In this document: positions 8,452 through 16,550 of the stretch, in pieces | Layout: every line of letters starts with the position of its first letter | Position numbering within the stretch: the first letter of the stretch is position 1 | NCBI RefSeq assembly: GCF_018919395.1 | Contig: NZ_JAHLME010000001.1 | Span: 620,001 to 684,000, forward strand | Origin: Geomonas azotofigens | GTDB taxonomy: Bacteria > Desulfobacterota > Desulfuromonadia > Geobacterales > Geobacteraceae | Length of the DNA stretch: 64,000 bases | Direction: 5' to 3' | The notes under the pieces: generated by a model | Seen by the model: the letters and a program-made list of their open reading frames with translations, nothing else | Database searches by the model: none | Told to the model about the DNA's origin: nothing | Translations under genes and position numbers: made by a program

Positions 8452-9405
8452 CTACAGCAGCTGTTTATCTCTCAACAGCGGTTTCGGGTCGGTGATGACG
8501 CTCTCGAAACCGAGGCTCTCCGAGGCAACACCCATCGCCAGCGCCGCCAACTGGGTGACGTAGAAGATGGGGAGGTCGCGCTGGTCGGGGGCGCTGCCGC
8601 CGTGCAGCTCGGAGCCGAAGATGTTGCCGAACAGGGTGGAGTCGGGAGCGCCGTAGGCTTCCTTGATCTCCTTCTGGCGGATGTCCAGGTTACCGTGGCA
8701 CAAGGGGCAGGCGACCATGATGCAGTCCGCGCCCGCGATGCGCGCCGATTCCAGGATGGCGTTGGAAAGTTTGAGCACCACGCCCGGACGGGACAGGGTG
8801 AAGTTCGCGCCGCAGCATTCCATGCGGTGGCTCCACTTGACCGGCTCGGCGCCGAGGGCGCGCAGGACGTCCTCCATGATGCTCGGGTCCTCGCAGTCAT
8901 CCAGTTCCGGCACCTCGGGCGGGCGGGTCAGCAGACAGCCGTAGTAGGGAGCAACTTTGAGCCCCATGAGCGGCTTTTTCACGCTTTCCTCGAGCTTGGC
9001 GAGACCGAACTCGCGGGCCAGGATCTCCAGGATGTGCTTGACCGGCTTGTTGAGCGCGGCGGGGCCGTCGATGGCGACCTCGACCTGCTTTCTCTTGGTG
9101 TCGTCCTCTTTCAGATGATGCTGCGTGGTCTTCAGGCGCGAGAAGCAGGCGGCGCAGGCGACGGCCAGGTCCCCCTCGACCTCTTCCGCCAGGGAGAGGT
9201 TCTTGGCGCAGAGTGACAGCGACAAAAGCTCGTCCACGTTGTGGGCGGGGGTAGCCCCGCAGCAGAACCAGTCCGGCACTTCCTTCAGCCCCACGTTGAG
9301 CGCCTTGAACAGCGCCCGGGTGGAGATATCGTATTCGCGCCCGGAAGCGTGCAGCGAGCACCCCGGGTAATAGGAATAACTAAGACGTTTCTTGCCAGGT
9401 GTCAC
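8452..9405 (-). CDS. hdrB: Heterodisulfide reductase subunit B-like (two CCG domains)
   Basis: A 317-aa HdrB with both Cys-rich CCG domains: FCCGATPAHNV near residue 47 with VACAACFSRL near residue 82, and ECCGANFTLS near residue 199 with VACPLCHGNL near residue 234. In methanogens each domain holds a noncubane [4Fe-4S] cluster that cleaves the CoM-S-S-CoB disulfide. In Geobacter-like bacteria the substrate is unknown and is probably another disulfide or an electron acceptor. It starts at GTG 9405, which overlaps the stop of hdrC (GTGA), with GGGAGG upstream. The N-terminus (YYPGCSLHASGREYD) is typical of the family. Confidence 0.92.
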   Translation of the reverse strand: MTPGKKRLSYSYYPGCSLHASGREYDISTRALFKALNVGLKEVPDWFCCGATPAHNVDELLSLSLCAKNLSLAEEVEGDLAVACAACFSRLKTTQHHLKEDDTKRKQVEVAIDGPAALNKPVKHILEILAREFGLAKLEESVKKPLMGLKVAPYYGCLLTRPPEVPELDDCEDPSIMEDVLRALGAEPVKWSHRMECCGANFTLSRPGVVLKLSNAILESARIAGADCIMVACPLCHGNLDIRQKEIKEAYGAPDSTLFGNIFGSELHGGSAPDQRDLPIFYVTQLAALAMGVASESLGFESVITDPKPLLRDKQLL

Positions 9406-9986
9406 AGCGCCTCCCCTTTCTTGCGCATCTCCTCGATCCGCTTGAAGATCCCTTCGATCTCCGCGATGTTCTTGTTCTTGGAATGGAACATCTTCAGCTT
9501 CCCTTTAGAGATCAGCTTAGGCCCGAGCATGAGGTCCTTCAGGAACTGCCCGCTCTTCATGTTGAAGGCGGCGCCCAGGCGCAGCTCGTACTGACGGCCG
9601 TAGGTGCGGATGTTCTCGATGAAGAGCCGGTTGGCGAGCTGCACGTAGCTTTCCTTGGAAGGACCGTCGGCGTCCCAGGAAAGTTTTCTCAGCGCGTCCA
9701 TGATGGCGGCGAGATCGACCTTGTTGGGGCAGCGGGTGGTGCAGGTCTCGCAGGAGGCGCAGTACCAAATGGAGCGCCCCGCCAGGATGCGCTGCCCCTG
9801 CCCCAACTGCAGCAGACGCACCACCCGGTTGGGCGGATGCTCCATGAAGGTGGACATGGGGCAGCCGGCAGAGCATTTGCCGCACTGGAAGCAGCGCCGC
9901 ACGGAGCTGCCGGAGAGTGCCTCCACCTTCTTCACGAACCCGATGTTCATGGTCTCGTTGGAGAGGTGCATCAACTTGTTTTTCAC
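9402..9986 (-). CDS. hdrC: Heterodisulfide reductase subunit C-like
   Basis: A 194-aa protein with two [4Fe-4S] motifs, CFQCGKCSAGCPM near residue 31 and CASCETCTTRCPN near residue 74, the hallmark of HdrC. It relays electrons between HdrA and HdrB. The open frame extends upstream to 10088, but GTG 9986 has a GAGG site six bases before it and starts right before the conserved region, so I chose it. First gene of hdrCBA-flxDCBA. The upstream region has a TATAGT-like hexamer between two 13-base inverted arms, a plausible regulated promoter. Confidence 0.9.
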   Translation of the reverse strand: MKNKLMHLSNETMNIGFVKKVEALSGSSVRRCFQCGKCSAGCPMSTFMEHPPNRVVRLLQLGQGQRILAGRSIWYCASCETCTTRCPNKVDLAAIMDALRKLSWDADGPSKESYVQLANRLFIENIRTYGRQYELRLGAAFNMKSGQFLKDLMLGPKLISKGKLKMFHSKNKNIAEIEGIFKRIEEMRKKGEAL

Positions 9987-10109
9987 TGCGGACCTCGTGA
10001 CTGGTTCATGGTCGGGGACCATTTTGCTAATAAACAGTTCGAAATCATACGCCCATCGAAAGCGAAAGAGCAAGTGCTTTGTGGTCAATGGGTGTCATGC
10101 TGGAGAACG

Positions 10110-10178
10110 TTGTTTTAAAATGATAACAATTCGTGTCATACAAAAAATTGGAATGGACTATACGCCATTTTAAAACAA
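10110..10178. promoter_or_regulatory. 13-bp inverted repeat flanking a promoter-like hexamer upstream of hdrC
   Basis: TTGTTTTAAAATG (10110-10122) is mirrored perfectly by CATTTTAAAACAA (10166-10178). Between the arms, on the minus strand, lies TATAGT (10157-10162), a good -10 candidate reading toward hdrC. A third half-copy (TTTTAAAACAA) is at about 10438-10448, close to the ABC exporter start. The layout suggests an operator for a dimeric repressor controlling the divergent pair; the regulator is not in the window. The rest of the 9987-10523 spacer is AT-rich and shows no convincing gene. Confidence 0.5.
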
Positions 10179-10523
10179 AAAAGCAAGCAATTGTTTTGCG
10201 TGGAACTGCGTGAAAAAGAAGAGCTTTTGTGAAAAAGTGCGGATAAATGGGCTTTTCCGAGCATCTTCAAAGCGGCAAAATTGCCCGAAAAAGTGAAATT
10301 TTAGAACAACAAGGCACGCGTTATCGCTAGCCTCGGAAGTGCTTGAAGTAGCGTTGGAAATAGTTAAAGAATTCCGATCCGGGTCAAATCTCGCTGCACA
10401 GTGGTTTGGCCGGGTCAAAAGAGTGTGTTTACGTTTTTTTAAAACAAGCGCCGTAAATCATTGGAATCGGCAAATACTTTGACAGGAAAAACGAAATGTA
10501 ATAATACTGTCGGGGCGTTATCC

Positions 10524-12275
10524 GTGAGGTGGGCCATCGGCGAATTGAGAAGACTATACAGCTACATGCGCAATCGCCGGGGGGCTTACCTGCTTGGGGC
10601 CCTGCTGCTGGTAGGGACCAACCTGTGCGGACTCGCCATCCCGTGGCTTCTGAAACTGGCCATCGAGGCGCTGCAGGCTCCCGCCAAGGCCGGCTACACA
10701 CCCGCCCAGTACGGGGCCATGATCGCTGCGGCCGCGGTGGCACAGGGGATCATCCGTGTCTTTTCCCGCACTACGCTCCTCAATGCCGGCCGCCGCATCG
10801 AGTACGAACTGCGCGAGGACCTTTACGCCAAGCTGCTCACCCTCGATCGCACCTACTTCTCCAACTGGCGCACCGGCGACATCCTGTCCCGGCTGGCCAA
10901 CGATCTCACCAACGTCAGGATGCTGCTCGGCTTCGGCGTCCTGAGCCTGCTCAACACGGTGGTGATCTACACCGCCTCGCTGATCCTGCTGACCCGGATC
11001 TCCCCGTTTCTCACCCTGTGCTCGGTACTTCCCTTCCCGATCATGATCCTGATCGTGAAGCAGATGAGCGCCTCGATGTTCCGGATCTCCAAGCGGACCC
11101 AGGAGGCGCTGGCCCGGCTCACCACCCGTGTCGAGGAGAACGTCTCCGCAGCCGCGGTGGTGCGGGCCTACTGCCGCGAGGACGGCGAGATCGAGAGCTT
11201 CGGCGCGGTGTGCGACAGCTACAGCGAAGCCAGCATGGCCATGGCCAAGATCCGCGGACTGATGCTGCCGGTGATGGCGGCGACCGGCGCCATCGGCACC
11301 CTGGTCATCCTTTTCGTCGGCGGCAACCAGGTCATTCGCGGCGAACTGACCTTGGGCGGCTTCGTCGCCTTCAACGGCTACCTCGCCATGCTGGTCTGGC
11401 CGACCATCATGTTCGGCTGGATCCTGAACCTGGTGCAGCGGGGAGCGGCATCGATGACCCGCTTGAGCGAGATACTGAACGCGCTCTCCCAGGTGGTCGA
11501 ACCGGAGCAGCCCGTGGATCCCGGCCACATCAAGGGAGAGATCGAGTACCGCAACCTCAGTTTCAGCTACGGCAGCGCCGAAATGCTGCGCGGCATCGAC
11601 CTGAAGATCGCCAGGGGCGCCCGCATCGGCATCGTCGGCGTGGTGGGGAGCGGCAAGTCCACCCTGGTGCGCATGATCCCGCGGCTCTTCCCGGTGGCCG
11701 ACGGCTCGTTGTTCATCGACGGCATCGACTTGAACCGGCTCCCGATAACGCGCATCCGCGAGGCGGTCGGCTTCGTACCCCAGGAGACCTTCCTCTTCTC
11801 CCGCACCATCGCCGAGAACATCGGCTACGGCAAACCGGGCGCGACCCGGGAGGAGATCGAGCGTGCCGCCCAGATCGCGGGATTATCCGGGGACCTGACC
11901 CGTTTCCCGCAGGGGCTGGACACGCTGGTCGGAGAGCGGGGGGTGACGCTGTCGGGCGGGCAGAAGCAGCGCGTCTCCATCGCCCGCGCTCTCATCAAGG
12001 AGCCGAGCATACTGATACTGGACGATCCCCTTTCCGCCGTCGACGCCGATACCGAGGAGGAGATCCTGTCCGCGCTTTCCGGTTATTACGGCAAAAGGAC
12101 CGTGCTGATCGTATCGCACCGGCTCTCCCCGCTGCGCAACTGCGACCGGATCATCGTGCTGGAGCAGGGGAGCATCGTCGAAGAGGGGAGCCATGCGGAG
12201 CTCCTGGACCTGGGCGGCCGCTACGCCGCCATCCACAGGGAAGAACAGCTTAAGGCGGAGATAGAGAGGCTTTAA
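10524..12275 (+). CDS. ABC exporter half-transporter with degenerate catalytic site (MdlA/TM287-like)
   Basis: A 583-aa protein with six membrane helices (about residues 20-310) and a C-terminal ATPase: Walker A VGSGKSTLVRM near 374, canonical signature TLSGGQKQRVSIARA near 475, Walker B ILILDDPLSAVD near 497. The residue after the Walker B Asp is Asp, not the catalytic Glu, as in the non-catalytic partner of heterodimeric exporters such as TM287/288, MdlAB and BmrCD. The next gene supplies a matching half with a divergent signature. The frame is open back to TTG 10461; GTG 10524 gives the usual N-terminal length and I prefer it. Probably exports a lipid, drug or peptide. Confidence 0.88.
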   Translation: MRWAIGELRRLYSYMRNRRGAYLLGALLLVGTNLCGLAIPWLLKLAIEALQAPAKAGYTPAQYGAMIAAAAVAQGIIRVFSRTTLLNAGRRIEYELREDLYAKLLTLDRTYFSNWRTGDILSRLANDLTNVRMLLGFGVLSLLNTVVIYTASLILLTRISPFLTLCSVLPFPIMILIVKQMSASMFRISKRTQEALARLTTRVEENVSAAAVVRAYCREDGEIESFGAVCDSYSEASMAMAKIRGLMLPVMAATGAIGTLVILFVGGNQVIRGELTLGGFVAFNGYLAMLVWPTIMFGWILNLVQRGAASMTRLSEILNALSQVVEPEQPVDPGHIKGEIEYRNLSFSYGSAEMLRGIDLKIARGARIGIVGVVGSGKSTLVRMIPRLFPVADGSLFIDGIDLNRLPITRIREAVGFVPQETFLFSRTIAENIGYGKPGATREEIERAAQIAGLSGDLTRFPQGLDTLVGERGVTLSGGQKQRVSIARALIKEPSILILDDPLSAVDADTEEEILSALSGYYGKRTVLIVSHRLSPLRNCDRIIVLEQGSIVEEGSHAELLDLGGRYAAIHREEQLKAEIERL

Positions 12276-12292
12276 AGGCAAAAAGCAATTTT

Positions 12293-12402
12293 TTAACGCA
12301 ACGACGCAAAGGCGCAAAGAGAATCAAAAACCTTGAAGGTTTTAGGGGTTAGACCGTTTATGTTTTAGGTTTTTCTTTGCGTCCTTGCGGCTTTGCGTTA
12401 AA
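12293..12402. repeat. TTAACGCAAAGGCGCAAAG inverted intergenic repeat
   Basis: The left arm at 12294-12321 (TTAACGCAACGACGCAAAGG and onward) faces the right arm at 12373-12401 (TTGCGTCCTTGCGGCTTTGC, then GTTAA). It fills the spacer between the two ABC exporter genes. A second copy is at 46814-46931. Confidence 0.75.
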
Positions 12403-12442
12403 TACAAAGGTTTTCAGGCTTTTTATGTTTTAAGGGAGCGGC

Positions 12443-14248
12443 ATGCACTTCGGCGGGATCTACGAGGATGAAACGGTAGGTAAGGTGTACGATCGGCGCC
12501 TGATGGGGCGCTTTTTCGCCTATGTCCTCCCCTATCGCCGCATGCTGGTCACGGCGCTCCTGGTGCTCCCCTTCATCGCCGCCACCAAACTCGCCCAGCC
12601 CTGGATCATCAAGGTAGCCATCGACGACCACATCGTAAAAGGGCGCATGGAGGGACTCCCCGCCCTGGCCGCTGCCTTCCTGGCAGTCATCTTCGCCGAA
12701 TCGATCCTCATGTTCACCCAGGTCTACCTGCTGCAGTGGGTGGGGCAGCGGGTCATGTACGACATCCGGGTCCGCCTCTTCAGCCACATCCAGCGCCTCT
12801 CCACCCGCTTCTTCGACCAGACCCCGGTCGGTAGCCTCGTCTCCCGGCTGACCAGCGACATCGAGGTCCTGGGAGAGATGTTCGCCGCCGGCATCGTGAC
12901 CGTGGTCGGCGACATCCTGGTGCTGGCGGGGATCGTCGGCATCATGCTCTGGATGAACGTGCGACTCTCGCTGGTCACCTTCTCGGTGCTGCCGGTGCTG
13001 ATCTGGGTCGCCTTCGCCTTCCGGAAGTGGATGCGGCTCGCCTTCCGCCAGGTGCGCGCGCGCCAGGCCAACCTCTCCGCCTTCCTCGCGGAGAGCATCG
13101 GCGGCATGGCGGTGGTGCAGCTCTTCAACCGGGAACGGGACGAGGCCAAGGAATTCCAAAGGCTGAACGCCTCCTACGTGGAGGCGAACCTCCCGGTGAT
13201 CACCTGGGACGCCGCGCTCTACGCGGTGGTGGAATCGCTCTCCTCGGTGGCGGTGGCCTTGATCATCTGGTACGGCGGCGGCGAGATCGTGAAGGGGACC
13301 CTCTCCTTCGGTTCCCTGGTCGCCTTCATCCAGTACATCGAGAAGTTCTTCTCCCCGATCCGCGACCTCTCCGCCAAGTACTCGATCATGCAGGGGGCGA
13401 TGGCGTCACTGGAGCGGATCTTCGCCCTCTTGGACAACCAGGACCGCGAGCCCGGCGCGCTGCCGGCGACGGAGCGGACGGCCGGAGCGGCGCCCGCCTG
13501 CGAGGGTTCTCCGGCGGACGGCCTGCGGAGCATCTGCTTCAACGACATCTGGTTCGCCTACAAGGAACGCGATTACGTGCTGAAAGGGTTCTCCCTGCAG
13601 ATGAAGCGCGGCGAGAAAGTGGCGCTGGTGGGGGAGACCGGCGGCGGCAAGACCACCGTGACCCGGCTCCTGTCCCGGCTCTACGACGTCGAGCGCGGCA
13701 CTATCACCATTGACGGCACCGACATCCGGGAGCTCCCGCTCCCGGCGCTGCGCAAGCGGATCGGCGTCGTGCTGCAGGATCCCTATCTCTTCTCGGGCAC
13801 CATCGCCTACAACATCTCGCTGGGCGATCCCGAGGCCCTGAAGAGGGTGGAACAGGCCGCTGCCGTGGTCGGGGCCGATCGTTTCATCCGGGAGCTTCCC
13901 AAGGGGTACGAGGAGGAGGTGCGCGAGCGCGGTGTGAACTTCTCAGCAGGTGAGCGGCAGTTGATCTCCTTTGCCCGCGCCGTGGCCTTCGATCCCGAGA
14001 TCCTGGTGTTGGACGAGGCGACGGCGAGCGTGGACACCGCCAGCGAGCGGTTGATCCAGCAGGGGCTCGAGGGGCTGATGCAGGGGCGCACCACGCTGGT
14101 GGTGGCGCACCGGCTCTCCACCATTCGGGATGCCGACCGCATCGTCGTCATCCACCGCGGCGAGAAGGCGGAAGAGGGGACCCACGCCGAGCTCATGGCC
14201 GCGCAGGGGCTCTACTACCGGCTTTACCAGCTGCAGTTTAAGGATTAG
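12443..14248 (+). CDS. ABC exporter half-transporter (MdlB/TM288-like partner)
   Basis: A 601-aa ABC exporter: membrane domain about residues 15-330, then an ATPase with Walker A GETGGGKTTVTRL near 397, a divergent signature NFSAGERQLISFARA near 493, and Walker B ILVLDEATASVD near 516 with the catalytic Glu intact. Together with the upstream gene this gives one complete ATP site (this Walker B with the partner's LSGGQ) and one degenerate site (partner's Asp with FSAGE here), the pattern of asymmetric heterodimeric exporters. GGGAG precedes ATG 12443. A short Pro/Ala-rich insert sits before the ATPase at about residues 337-360. Substrate unknown. Confidence 0.88.
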   Translation: MHFGGIYEDETVGKVYDRRLMGRFFAYVLPYRRMLVTALLVLPFIAATKLAQPWIIKVAIDDHIVKGRMEGLPALAAAFLAVIFAESILMFTQVYLLQWVGQRVMYDIRVRLFSHIQRLSTRFFDQTPVGSLVSRLTSDIEVLGEMFAAGIVTVVGDILVLAGIVGIMLWMNVRLSLVTFSVLPVLIWVAFAFRKWMRLAFRQVRARQANLSAFLAESIGGMAVVQLFNRERDEAKEFQRLNASYVEANLPVITWDAALYAVVESLSSVAVALIIWYGGGEIVKGTLSFGSLVAFIQYIEKFFSPIRDLSAKYSIMQGAMASLERIFALLDNQDREPGALPATERTAGAAPACEGSPADGLRSICFNDIWFAYKERDYVLKGFSLQMKRGEKVALVGETGGGKTTVTRLLSRLYDVERGTITIDGTDIRELPLPALRKRIGVVLQDPYLFSGTIAYNISLGDPEALKRVEQAAAVVGADRFIRELPKGYEEEVRERGVNFSAGERQLISFARAVAFDPEILVLDEATASVDTASERLIQQGLEGLMQGRTTLVVAHRLSTIRDADRIVVIHRGEKAEEGTHAELMAAQGLYYRLYQLQFKD

Positions 14249-14262
14249 GATCATCGCAATCC

Positions 14263-14434
14263 CCTCGCCCTCCGGGAGAGGGGCTGAGGTGAGGGCTTCC
14301 ATGCAGGCTCCGCGACTCGTACGTCCTGTAGGGGCGAATAATTATTCGCCCAGCCGCCGGTGCCCCGACCCCGCCTTCGGCATCAGAGGTCGAGATGCGA
14401 TCTAAGGGGGGCGAATGATTATTCGCCCCTACAG
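14263..14434. repeat. GGGAGAGG hairpin plus GGGGCGAATAATTATTCGCCC element
   Basis: After a CCCTCGCCCTCCGGGAGAGG hairpin (about 14263-14298) comes a roughly 108-base element with mirrored ends: TGTAGGGGCGAATAATTATT (from 14327) and ATTATTCGCCCCTACA (ending 14434). Each end is itself palindromic. The core contains GCCGCCGGTGCCCC, which also occurs inverted in the copy at 41748-41850. Other copies: 31593-31702 and a solo end at 44423-44450. It fills the spacer before selB. Confidence 0.75.
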
Positions 14435-14536
14435 TGGACACATCCAATCGGACAACATTGACTCCTGACGAAAGACCGATTGACCTTTGATTCAAAAATT
14501 GAGATATAGGAAAGAATTTTTTCACGGAGCCTCACC

Positions 14537-16447
14537 ATGAAGCATCTCATTCTCGGCACCGCCGGACACATAGACCATGGCAAGACCTCCCTGGTGAAGG
14601 CGCTGACCGGCGTTGACACGGACCGCCTCAAGGAGGAGAAGGCCCGCGGCATCACCATCGAGCTCGGCTTCGCGCACCTGGAACTCCCGGGGGACCTGCG
14701 CTTCGGTATCGTCGACGTTCCGGGCCATGAGCGCTTCGTGCGCACCATGGTCGCCGGCGTGGGGGGGATGGACCTGGTGCTTCTGGTGATCGCGGCGGAC
14801 GAAGGGATCATGCCCCAGACCCGCGAGCACCTGGAGATCTGCCAGTTGCTCGGCGTGAAGCGCGGCATCGTGGTGCTCACCAAGAAGGACATGGTGGAAC
14901 CGGATTGGCTCGACCTGGTCACCGAAGAGGTGCGGGACTACCTCGCCGAAAGCTTTCTCGCCGGCGCGCCCGTCATCAGCGTTTCCTCCCGCACCGGCGA
15001 CGGCATCGACAACCTGAAGGCGGAACTTACTAAGATCGCGAAGGAGATCGAGCAGAAGCGGGTCGACTCTCCCTTCCGGCTGCCGGTGGACCGCGTTTTC
15101 ACCGTGACCGGCTTCGGTACCGTCGTTACCGGCACGCTCCTCTCCGGTGCCGTCACCGTCGGCGATGAGGTCGAGATCCTTCCCTCCGGTATCGCCTGTC
15201 GCGTGCGCGGCGTGCAGTCTTTCGGCTCCAAAGTCGAAAAGGGTGGGGCGGGCGAACGGCTCGCCGTCAATCTCCAGGGGGTGGACCACACCGACGTGCA
15301 GCGCGGCGACGTGGTGGTTCCCAAGGGGCTCTACAAGCCGACCAGCGCCGTCGACGTGAGGCTCAACTATCTCGCCTCCATGGGCAAGGAGCTGAAGCAC
15401 CGCGCCGGCGTCCGGCTGCACTCGGCCACCTACGAGGTTCCCGCAAAGGTGATCCTGTTCGACCGCGACGCGCTGCAGCCCGGCGAAAGCGCTTACGTGC
15501 AACTCCGTCTCGACCACCCGGTGCTGCTCTTGCCGGGCGACCCGTTCGTGCTGCGTACCTACTCGCCGCAGGCGACCCTGGGCGGGGGGACCGTGCTGGA
15601 CCCCGCGCCCCCGCGCCGCCGTCGCCGTTCCGCGGAGGCGCTTGCGCTGCTCGAGGCCGTCGAGTCCGGCGTGGACCAGGAGCGCATCCGGCTGTTGGTC
15701 GAGTCGTCGCTCCTTTCCGGCATTTCCATCCAGGAGATGGTGAACCGTTCCGGGATGTCGGGCAAGAGGATCGAAGCCGCCCTGGCCCCGCTGCTCTCCA
15801 GCGGAGCCGTGTTGCAGGTGGTCAAGGAGCCGCGCATCTTCCTCAGCAAGGACGCCTTCGCCCATTTGAAGCAAAAGCTTTCAGATGAGTTGCATGAATA
15901 CCTCCAGGACAACCCGATGCAGGAAGGTATCGGCAAAGAGGAGCTGAAATCCAGAATTCCCAAGCGCAGCGACGCGCGCTTTTTTGGCCCGGTGCTGGCG
16001 AGCCTGGAGAAGGACGGCTTGGCGCTTTCAGATCGCGAGTTGGTGAAGCTCCCCGGCCGGAAGGTCGGCGTCACCCAGGACCAGGCCAGCGTGCAGCGTG
16101 CCCTTGAAGACGCGCTCACCAAGGCCTGGTTCGAGCCTCCCACCTTGAAGGAGCTCTGCGACCTGGTCGGCGCCACCGAGAAGCAGGTGCTCGATCACGC
16201 CAACATGATGTTCCGCGAGGGAAGGGTGGCCAAGATCAAGGGGGACATCTTCTATGCGCCCGGCGCCGTCAACGAGTTGCGTGACAAGCTGGTTGCCCAC
16301 CTGAAGGAAAAGGGAGAGATCACTCCGCCCGAGTTCCGTGACATCACCGGCCTCTCCAGAAAGTTCATGATCCCGCTTCTGGAATACTTCGACCAGGAGA
16401 AGCTCACCATCCGGATGGGCGATAAGAGGGTGTTGAGGAAGGGATAA
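14537..16447 (+). CDS. selB: Selenocysteine-specific translation elongation factor SelB
   Basis: A 636-aa translational GTPase with G1 [13 protein letters not shown] at residues 6-18, G3 [12 protein letters not shown] near residue 60, and G4 TKKDMV near residue 116. Two EF-Tu-type barrels follow ([20 protein letters not shown] marks domain 2), and the C-terminal third is a chain of winged helices that binds the SECIS hairpin in mRNA. SelB brings Sec-tRNA to in-frame UGA codons. In many genomes selA and selC lie close by; neither is visible here. No UGA-containing selenoprotein reading frame was recognised in the window, so its clients are elsewhere. A terminator follows 40 bases after the stop. 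Confidence 0.96.
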   Translation: MKHLILGTAGHIDHGKTSLVKALTGVDTDRLKEEKARGITIELGFAHLELPGDLRFGIVDVPGHERFVRTMVAGVGGMDLVLLVIAADEGIMPQTREHLEICQLLGVKRGIVVLTKKDMVEPDWLDLVTEEVRDYLAESFLAGAPVISVSSRTGDGIDNLKAELTKIAKEIEQKRVDSPFRLPVDRVFTVTGFGTVVTGTLLSGAVTVGDEVEILPSGIACRVRGVQSFGSKVEKGGAGERLAVNLQGVDHTDVQRGDVVVPKGLYKPTSAVDVRLNYLASMGKELKHRAGVRLHSATYEVPAKVILFDRDALQPGESAYVQLRLDHPVLLLPGDPFVLRTYSPQATLGGGTVLDPAPPRRRRRSAEALALLEAVESGVDQERIRLLVESSLLSGISIQEMVNRSGMSGKRIEAALAPLLSSGAVLQVVKEPRIFLSKDAFAHLKQKLSDELHEYLQDNPMQEGIGKEELKSRIPKRSDARFFGPVLASLEKDGLALSDRELVKLPGRKVGVTQDQASVQRALEDALTKAWFEPPTLKELCDLVGATEKQVLDHANMMFREGRVAKIKGDIFYAPGAVNELRDKLVAHLKEKGEITPPEFRDITGLSRKFMIPLLEYFDQEKLTIRMGDKRVLRKG

Positions 16448-16487
16448 GGAAACAGATTTGGGCTGAGATTAAGATAAAAGAAAACGA

Positions 16488-16520
16488 AAAAGGCCCTCCG
16501 GTGCGAGGGCCTTTTTTATT
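16488..16520 (+). terminator. Rho-independent terminator after selB
   Basis: AAGGCCCTC and GAGGGCCTT form a 9-bp stem with the short loop CGGTGC, followed by a T-rich run (TTTTTATTTT). It also stands at the 3' end of the converging minus-strand gene and could serve both strands. Confidence 0.88.
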
Positions 16521-16550
16521 TTGCCGCGAACCATTTTTGCCCCTACCTGC

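Noticed and set aside
6821..8563. 580-codon plus-strand frame opposite hdrA
   Set aside because: Shadow frame; HdrA cluster and FAD motifs are complete on the other strand.
10170..10418. 82-codon minus-strand frame upstream of hdrC
   Set aside because: No ribosome site, odd composition, and it covers the AT-rich regulatory spacer.
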